Source: Dyella acidisoli
GTDB lineage: Bacteria > Pseudomonadota > Gammaproteobacteria > Xanthomonadales > Rhodanobacteraceae
Length of the DNA: 64,000 nucleotides
Assembly (NCBI RefSeq): GCF_030160295.1
Contig: NZ_BSOB01000017.1
Coordinates: forward strand, 338,049-402,048
Direction of reading: 5' to 3'
In this document: positions 25,373 to 34,288 of the stretch, piece by piece
Numbering within the stretch: the first letter of the stretch is position 1
Layout: every line of letters begins with the position of its first letter
Made by a program: the position numbers and the translations under genes
Notes under the pieces: generated by a model
What the model saw: only the letters and a program-made list of their open reading frames with translations
Told to the model about the DNA's origin: nothing
Database searches by the model: none

Positions 25373-25998
25373 CGGCGTAAAGAAGAATCTCGCATTGGCA
25401 TCCCGGCACCGCATTTGTCGGTCACCATTTTCAACAGGGACCGGCGATTTGCACGTGCGGGCTTTTGCTCAGAATAGGGTGCGTCTGTTTTCTAACGTTA
25501 CCGACTTCAAGCTGAGCGAATCGATGGCGAGCAAGGGGACGTTCTGGCAAGACGATACCCAAGCCTGGCAAACGAGCGGCCTGAGTCAGATAGACCACAT
25601 GGATGATACGGTGTGCATCAATTTGCACATGTCGAGCTTTTCGTAACGATCTTATTCGGTAGGCCGTCTCTGTCATTTAACTTACAGGGTGTGTCGCCGG
25701 GAAGTCGCCGTCATCGATCAAGATGCAGTCGACAAGGGCAATCTGGAAAAGTTGAAAATTCTGGCTTGTCCGGGCATTGAGAGGATGTTGGACACCTTTC
25801 CTTCGGCCAAACTGAGGTGAGTTGGTTGCCCGGCGCTATGCTTGCCTGGCTCGATAAGGATCACGGTTTGGCTGATGTTGCTAGCCTGACAGCGATACAG
25901 TGAGATCGTAGGGGGAAGCTTTTTAGACGTTCGGCGTTCGTCCATGACGGGAACTGCATCCGAATCACTGCCGCCATTCTTTCAGGGAGTAACGCGTT
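25373..25998. other. Degraded stretch between chaperone relic and HPt gene
   Basis: About 630 bases with short open frames but no recognisable domain, ribosome site or hairpin with T-run. Considering the truncated chaperone at its left edge, it is probably decayed remains of an accessory operon. The last ~100 bases should carry the HPt promoter and its AGGGAG ribosome site. Confidence 0.45.
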
Positions 25999-26352
25999 AT
26001 GGTCACTTCTCAGCATCCGTCCATCGCATCGGACTCGTATGCCGCAACCGGCAAGCCGGCCATGACGATCAGATTGTCTGGGAAAGATCGGCATATTCTC
26101 GTCGAATCGATCAGTCGCGACCTCGAAAGCATCGACGGTGCCTTGCGCCGGCATGACCAGTCCGGTCTGCTGGAATGTATTCATTCGTTGAAAGGCGCGT
26201 TGTTTATCGTCGGAGAGCACTCGGCGGCCAACGATTGTGGCATGGCTGAGCAGGGCGTTCAGACGGGAGGTCTGGACAAGTGCGAACGCGACATCGAATA
26301 CCTGAAGTCATCGTTGCGCCGGCTACTTCAGCGCTACACCGAAAACAGTTGA
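25999..26352 (+). CDS. Stand-alone histidine phosphotransfer (HPt) protein
   Basis: A 117-residue protein with an HPt four-helix signature: LLECIHSLKGALFIVGE, in which His62 is the phosphorylated residue, followed by a helix ending in the LKSSLRRLLQR tail. HPt proteins shuttle phosphate between hybrid-kinase receivers and response regulators. The nearby BvgS-like kinase lacks its own HPt, and a lone receiver protein lies beside that kinase, so these three could form one split relay. The ATG follows AGGGAG. The gene is read on the opposite strand and is separated by relic DNA, so the pairing is an inference. Confidence 0.75.
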   Translation: MVTSQHPSIASDSYAATGKPAMTIRLSGKDRHILVESISRDLESIDGALRRHDQSGLLECIHSLKGALFIVGEHSAANDCGMAEQGVQTGGLDKCERDIEYLKSSLRRLLQRYTENS

Positions 26353-26705
26353 GCCGTTCAATCTGCACGATTTCGAAGCGACGTGTTCAGACAGCAGACG
26401 CGTCGCTCTCGTTCTGCCACTGCACTGCGTAGCGAATTCGGTCGGCACGTCCTGCATGGGGCGATTGCGACTCACACCATTCAATCCGACGGCCGCGCTG
26501 GTGGCGGCCCGCCTTTGCAAAAAGCGTCGACGATCCACGAATACAGCCACTATGCCGACGGCGAATGGCCATCACACGCACATAAAAATGGCCCGTGCAC
26601 GTCTTGGAGGGCACCGGTGTGTCCGACCGGCGGAGGTGGCGTCGTGCACGGGCCTGTTTGCATGGTGGGACAGGCTGGTAGGGGCGTCTTGGCGAAATCC
26701 GGCAT
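26353..26705. other. Gap between HPt and permease genes with a long inverted repeat
   Basis: At 26590-26601 the sequence GGCCCGTGCACG, and at 26643-26654 its exact reverse complement, enclose ~40 GC-rich bases that include a smaller ACCGG/CCGGT pairing. The RNA would be a long hairpin lying 50 bases past the permease stop (on the minus strand). It lacks a T-run. Nothing else is recognisable in the gap. Confidence 0.55.
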
Positions 26706-28142
26706 CTAGGATGCGGATTCGTGCACAGATGCTGCACTCTCGACCGATGTGCTCAGGCGGCTGTGATGACGGCCATAAGCGAAATACACCAGCAGGCCGA
26801 GCAGCAGCCAGAGCGTAAAACGCCAATAGGTGATGGTGGGCAATCCCCAAATCAGCCAGCAAGAAAAGCCCACGCCGATCAGAGGTACCAGCGGCACCAG
26901 TGGTGTGCGGAAAGGACGTGTCATGTCGGGATGGCGCCGACGCAGTACCGCCACTGCAGTACAGATCACGATAAAGGCGCATAGCACACCTATGTTCACC
27001 AGTTTGGCCAATTCATCGAGTGGAAACATGCCTGATGCAATCGCCGTGACAGCACCCAGCAACAGGGTAGTGCGGTGTGGTGTATGCCAGCGCGGATGTA
27101 CTTTAGCGAACCAGCCGGGCAACAGGCCGTCGCGCGACAGCGCGAACCAGATCCGCGCGCCAGCGAGCAGGTTGGCGAAGATTACGCTGGTGATGCCGCA
27201 GATCGATGCCAGCGAAATCGCCACCATCACTTGTGGCAAACCAATGGCGGTGAACGCACCCGCTACCGGCGCGGGAGTGTTGAGCGTGGTGTATGGCACG
27301 ATACCGGTTAGCACCAGGCAAATGGCGAAATACAACGCCATCGCAATACCGAGCGACAGCAATACTGCGCGCGGCAGATCGCGTTGCGGATTGCGTGATT
27401 CTTCCGCGGCGGTGGTAAGCATGTCGTAACCAAACACCGCGAAGAACACCACGGCCGCACCGGTGACTACACCATGCACACCGAACGGCATGAACGGATG
27501 CCAGCGCTCGGGCTTCACATAGGCAGCGCCGGCTATCACGATGCCCGCCGCCGCGGCGATCTTGATTGCCACGATCGCCGTATTGAAGCGCGCGCCCCAT
27601 TGCATGCGCGTGGCGAGCAAGGTGGTGATCAGCAGTGAAATCACAACCGCGGGAAGGTTGAACAAGCGCCCCGGCGCACTGCCATAAGCACCTTGCGCCC
27701 ATACCGGCAATGGCAAGCCCATGGCATCCAGCAAGGCCTGCACGTAACCCGACCAACCCACCGCAACTACAGCAGCGATCAGCGCGTATTCGAGCAGCAA
27801 GTCCCAGCCGATGATCCAGCCGGCGAACTCGCCAAGCACAGCGTAGCCATAGGTATAAGCGCTGCCGGATACGGGAATGAGCCCGGAGAACTCGGCGTAG
27901 CAGAGTGCAGCCGCACCGCTGGCGATGCCTGCGAGTAGGAATGACAACACCACTGCCGGTCCTGCTTGCGTGGCGGCAACTGTACCGGTGAGCACGAAGA
28001 TGCCGACGCCGATGATGCCGCCCAAGCCGATGGCGGTGAGCTGCCAGAGTCCAAGCACACGTCGTAGCCCGCTGCGTTCCCCTGTTTCCTGCTGCATGGC
28101 GGCGACGGATTTGCGCCGGGTCATGTCGGTCCACAAGCTCAT
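26706..28142 (-). CDS. APC-family amino-acid permease (cationic amino-acid transporter type)
   Basis: A 478-residue membrane protein with about 12-13 helices. GLGGIIGVGIFVLTG in helix 1 is the substrate-binding unwound segment, followed by FLLAGIASGAAALCYAEFSG and the long FFAVFGYDMLTTAAEESRNPQRDLP block, typical of the YhdG/CAT subgroup. The C-terminal tail is polar. The substrate cannot be read from sequence. It lies two genes upstream of a hydroxyproline operon on the same strand, which might make it an importer for that pathway, but the intervening genes and repeats weaken that link. Confidence 0.87.
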   Translation of the reverse strand: MSLWTDMTRRKSVAAMQQETGERSGLRRVLGLWQLTAIGLGGIIGVGIFVLTGTVAATQAGPAVVLSFLLAGIASGAAALCYAEFSGLIPVSGSAYTYGYAVLGEFAGWIIGWDLLLEYALIAAVVAVGWSGYVQALLDAMGLPLPVWAQGAYGSAPGRLFNLPAVVISLLITTLLATRMQWGARFNTAIVAIKIAAAAGIVIAGAAYVKPERWHPFMPFGVHGVVTGAAVVFFAVFGYDMLTTAAEESRNPQRDLPRAVLLSLGIAMALYFAICLVLTGIVPYTTLNTPAPVAGAFTAIGLPQVMVAISLASICGITSVIFANLLAGARIWFALSRDGLLPGWFAKVHPRWHTPHRTTLLLGAVTAIASGMFPLDELAKLVNIGVLCAFIVICTAVAVLRRRHPDMTRPFRTPLVPLVPLIGVGFSCWLIWGLPTITYWRFTLWLLLGLLVYFAYGRHHSRLSTSVESAASVHESAS

Positions 28143-28163
28143 GTGATGTTCCCCTGTGCCGAA

Positions 28164-28282
28164 TCGTCATTCCGGCGAAGGCCGGAATCCAGTGCAAATA
28201 TGCGTCCGAAGGACACAAAACTGCTTTCGAGTGCTTCGCACGACCTATTGAAACTGGATTCCGGCCTTCGCCAGAATGACGA
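28164..28282. repeat. BIME-like inverted pair of REP hairpins (family A, copy 2)
   Basis: The arm TCGTCATTCCGGCGAAGGCCG faces its reverse complement (with two mismatches) across ~60 bases. It lies between the DUF885 gene and the permease gene, both read leftward. Confidence 0.8.
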
Positions 28283-28310
28283 GCGTGGTGCGTCTGCGCA
28301 AATTGGATAA

Positions 28311-30086
28311 CTAGGGCTGTGCATACGGCGACTCCCCACCCTTGGCAATGAACTGATCGATCCGCCGATGCAACACCGGCAACGGTACCGAGCCAGTAGA
28401 AAGCACCGCATCATGGAAGGCGCGAATGTCGAACTTCTCTCCCAGCGCCTTTTCGGCACGCGCACGATCCTCGCGTATTTCAATCTCACCGAGGTAATAC
28501 GACAATGCCTGCCCCGGCCATGCGATATAGCGATCCACCTCGGTGTCGATTTCATGTTCGGCCAACGCAGTGTTCTGGCGCAGATAATCCCGCGCCTGTT
28601 CGCGCGTCCAATGCAGATGATGCAGGCCGGTATCCACCACTAGCCGCGCCGCGCGCCAAGCTTGATAGCTCAGATAGCCGAATTGCTCATAAGGCGTCTG
28701 GTACATGCCCATCTCCTGGCCCAGGTATTCGCAATACAAGGCCCAGCCCTCGCCGTAGGCGGAGATATAGGTGTAGCGGCGGAAGTCGGGCAGTCCCTGC
28801 ATTTCCTCGGCCAATGGCATCTGCAGTGCATGGCCAGGCGAAGATTCGTGCAAGGTGAGCGCCGGCAGCGAATAGAGCGGGCGCGAAGGTAGATCGTAAG
28901 TGTTGACCAGATAAATGCCCGGACCGCCACGTCCACCCGTATAGATTGGCGCAAGATCCGGTGGCACTGGTTTGATCGCAAAGCGACGGCGCGGCAAATG
29001 GCCGATGTAGTCGCCTACCTTCCCATCGACTTCCTTGGCGATCCAGGCTGCATCCTTCAGCAATTCATCCGGCGTTTTCGCGTAGAAGCGCGGATCGGTG
29101 CGTAGAAACTGGAGGAAGTCGGAGAAGCTACCCTTGAAGCCGGTCTGCTTGATGATGACCAGCATCTGCTGATGGATGCTGGCCATCTCTTTCAAACCCA
29201 GCGCATGGATGGCATCGGGGCCCATATCCAGCGTGGTGTATTCGAGAATCTTCGATCGGTATAACGCTTGGCCGTCGGGCAAGTCCTCGGCAGCAAGCGT
29301 GGTGCGCGCATGCGGCATGTATTCATTGCGCATGAATGCCAGCAGCTTGGCGTAAGCGGGAATGACTTTTTGCTTGATGGCTGCCAAGGCTTGGGCACGC
29401 AAAGCGGCTTGTTGCTCGGCTGGGACACTGGCCGGCATCTGCTTGAACGGAGCGTAGAACAGATTCTGCTCGCCTTGCGCGTCGACCACGGCTTCGATCG
29501 ATTGATCGCGCCCTTTCAAGATGATTTGCGGGTGCGTGAATCCGCGGGCCAAACCCAGCCGCATGTTGGCGATCTGCTCGTCGAAGTAACGCGGTATGTC
29601 GCGCAGCTTGCCGAGGTAATTCTGATAGTCCTTGGCGTTGGCGAAATGATCACGTGCCGCGAAACCGAGATCACTCCAGAATGCCGAGTCGCTATTGAAC
29701 GGCATCTGCCAGGTTTTGAATGTCTGATCACTCTGCAGCGTTTCGATCTGCTGCTTGTAGACGGCGTAGTTGACCTGGTCCTCTGCGCTGAGCTGCGCTT
29801 CGGGAATGGCGTCGAGTTGGGAGAGGACGTTGTTCCAGTACTGCTCGCGCATCGCCTGCGTCGCTGCATCTACCTTCGGCAAGTGGTCGGCTGTCTTGCC
29901 TTGGCTGTCTTCGTCGTCGGCACCGGCGAATTGTTGTTGGCGCCATTGCCATTCGTGGGTGTAGAGATCGTGGAAGGTTTGGTCGGCGTCAGTTGCGGCG
30001 AGTACGGGTTGGATAACGAATAGCAAAAGAAGATACGTGGCGAAGCGTTTTAGTCCTTCTCCCTTCGGACTTCGGCATCTGCACAA
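28311..30086 (-). CDS. DUF885 family protein, probable secreted metallopeptidase
   Basis: About 590 residues. A hydrophobic signal segment (FATYLLLLFVIQPVLA) precedes the mature N-terminus ATDADQTFHDLY. The C-terminal half holds LHESSPGHALQ, an HExxxGH-type zinc motif of DUF885 proteins, then YGEGWALYCEYLG, which supplies the third ligand. ARDYL...DTEVDRYIAWPGQALSYYLGE is the family end. Peptidase activity is inferred from the motif. The start is unclear: no ATG lies at the signal peptide; I chose a TTG at 30086. Upstream the frame remains open only through a palindromic repeat, which suggests that the repeat replaced the native 5' region. Confidence 0.83.
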   Translation of the reverse strand: MCRCRSPKGEGLKRFATYLLLLFVIQPVLAATDADQTFHDLYTHEWQWRQQQFAGADDEDSQGKTADHLPKVDAATQAMREQYWNNVLSQLDAIPEAQLSAEDQVNYAVYKQQIETLQSDQTFKTWQMPFNSDSAFWSDLGFAARDHFANAKDYQNYLGKLRDIPRYFDEQIANMRLGLARGFTHPQIILKGRDQSIEAVVDAQGEQNLFYAPFKQMPASVPAEQQAALRAQALAAIKQKVIPAYAKLLAFMRNEYMPHARTTLAAEDLPDGQALYRSKILEYTTLDMGPDAIHALGLKEMASIHQQMLVIIKQTGFKGSFSDFLQFLRTDPRFYAKTPDELLKDAAWIAKEVDGKVGDYIGHLPRRRFAIKPVPPDLAPIYTGGRGGPGIYLVNTYDLPSRPLYSLPALTLHESSPGHALQMPLAEEMQGLPDFRRYTYISAYGEGWALYCEYLGQEMGMYQTPYEQFGYLSYQAWRAARLVVDTGLHHLHWTREQARDYLRQNTALAEHEIDTEVDRYIAWPGQALSYYLGEIEIREDRARAEKALGEKFDIRAFHDAVLSTGSVPLPVLHRRIDQFIAKGGESPYAQP

Positions 30087-30112
30087 CTTTCCAGAAGCCC
30101 CAATGTACCTAG

Positions 30113-30212
30113 TCGTCATCCCAGCGAAAGCTGGGATCCAGTGACTTTGGTTTTTCGATGTGTCTAAGCGAGGCTGAAAGGCGCTGGATCCCAGCTTTCG
30201 CTGGGATGACGG
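30113..30212. repeat. BIME-like inverted pair of REP hairpins (family A, copy 3)
   Basis: GTCATCCCAGCGAAAGCTGG and its reverse complement lie 100 bp apart end to end. Short CTTCTCCCTTCGG-like pieces at 30055 and 30255 flank it, as if it had entered an older family B hairpin. It abuts the 5' end of the DUF885 gene. Confidence 0.8.
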
Positions 30213-30282
30213 TGAGGAAGGTTTGAACCTCACAATAAATGTGTAGATACCTATGCCCTTAGGGAGAGGGAGGCGTTTCGCG

Positions 30283-31863
30283 CTACGCAAGATCACCATC
30301 CGTCCACCGCCCGTCCACCATGCGCTGCACGGCACCAGGATTACGATTGCGCAACTCCTGCGGCAACAGTGCTTCAGGCACGTTGTCGTAGCTGTGCAAC
30401 GCGGTGAAGCGGCGAATCGCAGCCGGCATGCCCACCGCCGTAAAACCAGGATGACTGGTGCTGGGATACGGACCGCCGTGATTCATCGCCGCGCTTACAG
30501 CAACACCGGTTGGCATCTTGTTGGCGATCAATCGACCGATCTTGTTGCGCAATATCGGCGCGATCGCTTGCCACGACGCATCGTCGCTGCCATCAGCGGG
30601 GCGATAAATCGTGCCGGTGAGATTGCCTTCAAATGACGCGGCAATACGTTGCATAGCCGTCAGATCTTCCGCGCGGACGATCAGGCTGACCGGGCCGAAT
30701 GCTTCGGCCTGCAAACTTTCCGCGTGCGCCAGGAACACTTCGCCATCCACACCAAGCAAGGTGGGCTGGAATCGATAACCTTCGCCCGCGTTGCCACCGA
30801 CAAGCAGCTCCGCACCCGCTGCGCATAGGCCGGCTATAGCGCGCGCAAGATTTTGCTGCACGCCGCGGGAGAACAACACCTTGGGTTCCGCCTTGGCGAA
30901 CAGTTGCGTGGTTGCACCGACGAAGGCATCGCCCTGTTCACCCTTGGGCACAATCACGATGCCGGGATTGGTGCAGAACTGGCCGCTTCCCATGGTGCAT
31001 GAAGTGAAGAATTCCTGCGCCAATGCATCGCCGCGTTCGGCTAACGCGCCAGGAAGCAGAAAAACAGGATTGACGCTCGACAGTTCCGCATAGATGGGAA
31101 CGCCAACTTTATCGGCTGCCGCTTTGAGCGCGAGACCACCGGCGCGGCTGCCGGTGAAACCGATCGCGCCCAATCGAGAATCACCCGCCCATGCCAAGCC
31201 AAGTGCATTGTCGAAGTGATACAGCATTTGCACCGCCGTGGCCGGCAATCCCGCTTCAAGCAGCGCAGCATGCGCAAGCTGCGCCAGTCGCTGACTGGTG
31301 GCCGGATGCGAGGGATGCGCCTTGGCAATCACCGGATTACGAGCAGCAATGGCCGATGCAAAATCGCTGCCGGCGATGGCATTGAAAGCGAACGGGAAGT
31401 TGTTAGGCCCGAACACCAGCACCGGTTTGCTGAGCGGTGCGCGATGCGCGCGCAATCCGCCTTGCGTGTCGATCACCGGATCAGTCCAGGCGTATTCGCG
31501 CACAGCCTTTGCGGCGAGGCGCAGCTGATTGCTGGTGCGCGGCAACTCCACCGTGCGCAAGCGCGGTTCCACAGGCAATGCGGTTTCCGCATGCGCCAAG
31601 GCCACCAGACGATCGGCATCAGCCTCAATCGCGGCCGCGTAGCGTTCCAGGAAATCGGCGATCTGTGTGGGCGGTGCAGCGCTCAACGCATCCGCAACGT
31701 CTATCGCGGCGCGCATGGCCGCCTCGACATCCGCGGCGCCACTGATCGGAAATGTGGGACCAATGGCTTCCGCGCGAACAGGATCTTCCGCGCGAAAGCC
31801 AGCTTGCGCATCCAGCGATGCGCACCATTGGCCGCCGACAAGCACTTGCTCGAGCATGCTCAT
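30283..31863 (-). CDS. Alpha-ketoglutarate semialdehyde (2,5-dioxovalerate) dehydrogenase
   Basis: A 526-residue aldehyde dehydrogenase that would oxidise 2-oxoglutarate semialdehyde to 2-oxoglutarate with NAD(P), the last step of hydroxyproline breakdown. FGPNNFPFAFN, the cofactor loop GFTGSRAGG, the general base Glu in YAELSSVNP, and the catalytic Cys in GSGQFCTNPG are visible. The N-terminal EQVLVGGQW and the long C-terminal part with HGGPYPS are those of the KGSALDH group rather than generic ALDHs. The ATG at 31863 sits one base from the stop of the deaminase gene; an upstream ATG at 31920 is less likely. It is last in a six-gene operon. Confidence 0.9.
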   Translation of the reverse strand: MSMLEQVLVGGQWCASLDAQAGFRAEDPVRAEAIGPTFPISGAADVEAAMRAAIDVADALSAAPPTQIADFLERYAAAIEADADRLVALAHAETALPVEPRLRTVELPRTSNQLRLAAKAVREYAWTDPVIDTQGGLRAHRAPLSKPVLVFGPNNFPFAFNAIAGSDFASAIAARNPVIAKAHPSHPATSQRLAQLAHAALLEAGLPATAVQMLYHFDNALGLAWAGDSRLGAIGFTGSRAGGLALKAAADKVGVPIYAELSSVNPVFLLPGALAERGDALAQEFFTSCTMGSGQFCTNPGIVIVPKGEQGDAFVGATTQLFAKAEPKVLFSRGVQQNLARAIAGLCAAGAELLVGGNAGEGYRFQPTLLGVDGEVFLAHAESLQAEAFGPVSLIVRAEDLTAMQRIAASFEGNLTGTIYRPADGSDDASWQAIAPILRNKIGRLIANKMPTGVAVSAAMNHGGPYPSTSHPGFTAVGMPAAIRRFTALHSYDNVPEALLPQELRNRNPGAVQRMVDGRWTDGDLA

Positions 31864-31864
31864 A

Positions 31865-32770
31865 TCAAACTGCCGGTAGAGTCGCGATGGCGTGATCGAT
31901 GATCTTGAGCGCGTGCTCACGTTCAGTACCCGCCACCGGCAGACGCGGTGCGCGTACGCGTTCGCTGCCCATGCCGGTTTTCTCCTGCACCAGCTTGATC
32001 AGTTGCACGAAGGTTGGCACGGTGTCGAGGCGCAACAGCGGCAGGAACCAGTTGTACAGCGTTTCGGCTGCCTTCGGTCCGCCGTCGCGTGCGAGTTCGA
32101 ACAGTTTCACCGATTCTTTCGGATACGCGTTTACCAGACCAGCGATCCAGCCCACCGCACCCATTGCTGCGCCTTCGACGATCGCATCGTCCATACCCAC
32201 CAGCAGTTGCAGGCGATCGCCAAGTAAGGCGCGAATGCCGGCAAAGCGGCGCACGTCGGCGGACGATTCTTTCACCGCTTGCAGATTCGGAAATTCCGCA
32301 GCCAGTTCGGCGATCTGCGCCGGTGCGAAATCGGTCTTATAGGCCACAGGGTTGTTATAAAGCATGCACGGAAGATCGGTGGCGCTGATCACTGCACGCA
32401 CGTGCGCACCCATCTCGCGCCAATCGGTCGAATACACATAGGGCGGCAACACCATCAGGCCGCCGCAGCCAAGGGCTTTCGCTTCTTTCGCCAGCTTCAC
32501 GGCTTCGCGCGTGGAAAGCGCGGCGATGCCGGGAATCACCGGCGCGCGGCCTTCCAGTGCTTTCACCAGCGTGCGCAGAATGTCGAGCTTCTCCTCGAAA
32601 CTCAGTGTGGCCGCTTCGCCCAGCGAACCCAGCGGCACGATGCCACGGCAACCTGCATCGATAAGGTGCTTCGCGTGTTTGGCAAGAAAAGCATGATCGA
32701 CTTGGTCGTCGGCGGTAAACGGAGTGGTGATGGCGGGCAGTACGCCGTGCCACATGGATGCGTTGCTCAT
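31865..32770 (-). CDS. lhpC: 1-pyrroline-4-hydroxy-2-carboxylate deaminase (DapA family)
   Basis: A 301-residue TIM-barrel lyase. The pyruvate-aldolase signatures are present: GxxPLGSLGEAATLS near residues 46-57, Tyr138 in LYNNP, and the Schiff-base Lys167 in AVKESSADVR. Within this operon the DapA-like member is the deaminase that removes ammonia and water from the imine to give 2-oxoglutarate semialdehyde. It is not dihydrodipicolinate synthase, judging from context. The start overlaps the stop of the oxidoreductase gene upstream by 4 bp (ATGA). The gene symbol follows the pseudomonad lhp naming. Confidence 0.88.
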   Translation of the reverse strand: MSNASMWHGVLPAITTPFTADDQVDHAFLAKHAKHLIDAGCRGIVPLGSLGEAATLSFEEKLDILRTLVKALEGRAPVIPGIAALSTREAVKLAKEAKALGCGGLMVLPPYVYSTDWREMGAHVRAVISATDLPCMLYNNPVAYKTDFAPAQIAELAAEFPNLQAVKESSADVRRFAGIRALLGDRLQLLVGMDDAIVEGAAMGAVGWIAGLVNAYPKESVKLFELARDGGPKAAETLYNWFLPLLRLDTVPTFVQLIKLVQEKTGMGSERVRAPRLPVAGTEREHALKIIDHAIATLPAV

Positions 32771-34053
32771 GGGATGGATCCTTGGCTACAGGAGGAATGG
32801 AGTTCACCCAGCGTGGCGAGCCGGGTCGGAAACAGGGGAGGGCGTAGACCGCTGCGTGGAAAACGGCCCAGTTCTGCGAGCGCCGTACCGCACACGCGGC
32901 CCTGGCAAGCGCCCATGCCGCAGCGCGTGGCAAGCTTGGCATTGCGTGCGTCGTCGTAGTCTTCCAACGCGCGCAGCGGAACGTCTTCACAGCGACAGAT
33001 CAACGTGTCAGGTTCGGATAGATCGTGGATATACGGATCGAGCGCGAAGTATTCGCGCAACGCTGCCGCGAAGGTGCGTGCATGATGTTGCTTGCGCAAG
33101 AGCGATGCACCGATCGAGGCGTTGGTGGCGGCGAGGCCTGCAATGCGGCCTTCCAACCAAGCGCAGTCGTGTCCGCCGATACCGCAGACTTCGCCAGCAG
33201 CATAGATATGCGGAACGCTAGTGCACTGCATGGCATCGACCTCGATGCAAGGATGCGCGCCTTCGTATTTCATGGCGCAACCGAGCGCATGGGCCAGCTC
33301 CACGTTTGGTACCAGGCCATAACCCACGGCGAGCTGATCGCATTCGAAGCGTTCGACGCCGCGTGGGCCATCCACTTCAATCAACTGCAGCGTGCTGTCG
33401 CCCAATGCACGCGTCACGATGCTGCCGCAACGATAGGGAATGCCTGCCAGTCGTGCGCGCAGCGACACGGCCTGCAAGGCTTTACCGGGCCAGCGCCATA
33501 GCTTCTGCGCAAAGTTATGCACTGTGGCGGCACTGGCTTGCTCGTAGATACCTAGTACGTGCGCACCGTGTCGCTTTGCGGTTGCCGCCACTGCCAGCAG
33601 TAGCGGACCACTGCCGGCGATCACCACGCGACGTCCCGCCAGCGGCCAGCCCTGTTTCGCCAGCGCTTGTAAACCGCCTGCGCCAGTCACGCCGGGTAAC
33701 GTCCAGCCAGGAAACGGCAGCAGCAGTTCGCGCGCGCCGGTGGCGAGGACCAGTGCGTCGTAGCTGATACGCCATGCACGGGATTCGTTTTGCAGTAACA
33801 GTTCGCTTGCTTCCGCGGTGACGACTTGCGTCTGTGGCATCCATGTTGCGTTCGCATGCTGGGTGACGTATTCGATCACGCGCTGCGCACGAGGCGGCCA
33901 ACCATGCTCGACATCCCGGCGCCACACTTGGCCACCGGCCGTGGCTTGTGCGTCCAGCCATGCCACACGCGCACCGTGCGCAAGCGCGGCTTCGGCAGCG
34001 GCCAATCCCGCGGGGCCGGCACCGACAATGACAACGTCGTAGTGCTCAGTCAT
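32767..34053 (-). CDS. D-hydroxyproline dehydrogenase, NAD(P)/FAD-binding subunit with Fe-S tail
   Basis: A 428-residue flavoprotein. The N-terminal FAD site VVIVGAGPAGLAAAE, an inner dinucleotide fold VVIAGSGPLLLAVA, and IYAAGEVCGIGG are clear. The C-terminal part (~residues 345-400) has the BFD-like cysteine set CRC ... CGMGACQGRVC, a 2Fe-2S or 4Fe-4S site. With the small ferredoxin-like subunit and the DAO subunit next to it, it forms the three-part (alpha-beta-gamma) D-hydroxyproline dehydrogenase known from Pseudomonas aeruginosa, which oxidises cis-4-hydroxy-D-proline and passes electrons to the membrane chain. It overlaps both neighbours by 4-8 bp. Confidence 0.87.
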   Translation of the reverse strand: MTEHYDVVIVGAGPAGLAAAEAALAHGARVAWLDAQATAGGQVWRRDVEHGWPPRAQRVIEYVTQHANATWMPQTQVVTAEASELLLQNESRAWRISYDALVLATGARELLLPFPGWTLPGVTGAGGLQALAKQGWPLAGRRVVIAGSGPLLLAVAATAKRHGAHVLGIYEQASAATVHNFAQKLWRWPGKALQAVSLRARLAGIPYRCGSIVTRALGDSTLQLIEVDGPRGVERFECDQLAVGYGLVPNVELAHALGCAMKYEGAHPCIEVDAMQCTSVPHIYAAGEVCGIGGHDCAWLEGRIAGLAATNASIGASLLRKQHHARTFAAALREYFALDPYIHDLSEPDTLICRCEDVPLRALEDYDDARNAKLATRCGMGACQGRVCGTALAELGRFPRSGLRPPLFPTRLATLGELHSSCSQGSIP

Positions 34054-34288
34054 CGGTAACCACCTGCATGCCTTCGTGCACGGCGATCATGCAAGCGCGT
34101 TGTTGTGCAACGCCGTTGATGCGCACGCGGCACTCGAAACAGATACCCATGCCGCAAAACGGTGCACGCGCATGGCCTTTCACAGAGCGGCGGAATGGGC
34201 GCTCCACTCGCGCGATGGCGGCGGCCACGGTGATGCCAGCCGGCACGTCGAGCGTTTCGCCATCGATCTCGATACGCACCGTGCTCAT
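34046..34288 (-). CDS. D-hydroxyproline dehydrogenase, 2Fe-2S small subunit
   Basis: An 80-residue ferredoxin-like protein (Fer2_4 type) with the cluster motif FCGMGICFEC and a fourth cysteine in QRACMIAV. It starts [17 protein letters not shown]. It bridges the two flavin subunits encoded on either side, which overlap it by 4 and 8 bp. This three-gene overlap is the signature of heteromeric amino-acid dehydrogenases of the hydroxyproline, octopine and hydrogen-cyanide-synthase type. Confidence 0.9.
   Translation of the reverse strand: MSTVRIEIDGETLDVPAGITVAAAIARVERPFRRSVKGHARAPFCGMGICFECRVRINGVAQQRACMIAVHEGMQVVTDD

Noticed and set aside
31865-32770. dapA (dihydrodipicolinate synthase) for lysine synthesis
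   Set aside because: It shares the fold and Lys/Tyr site, but the operon context and overlaps tie it to hydroxyproline catabolism.
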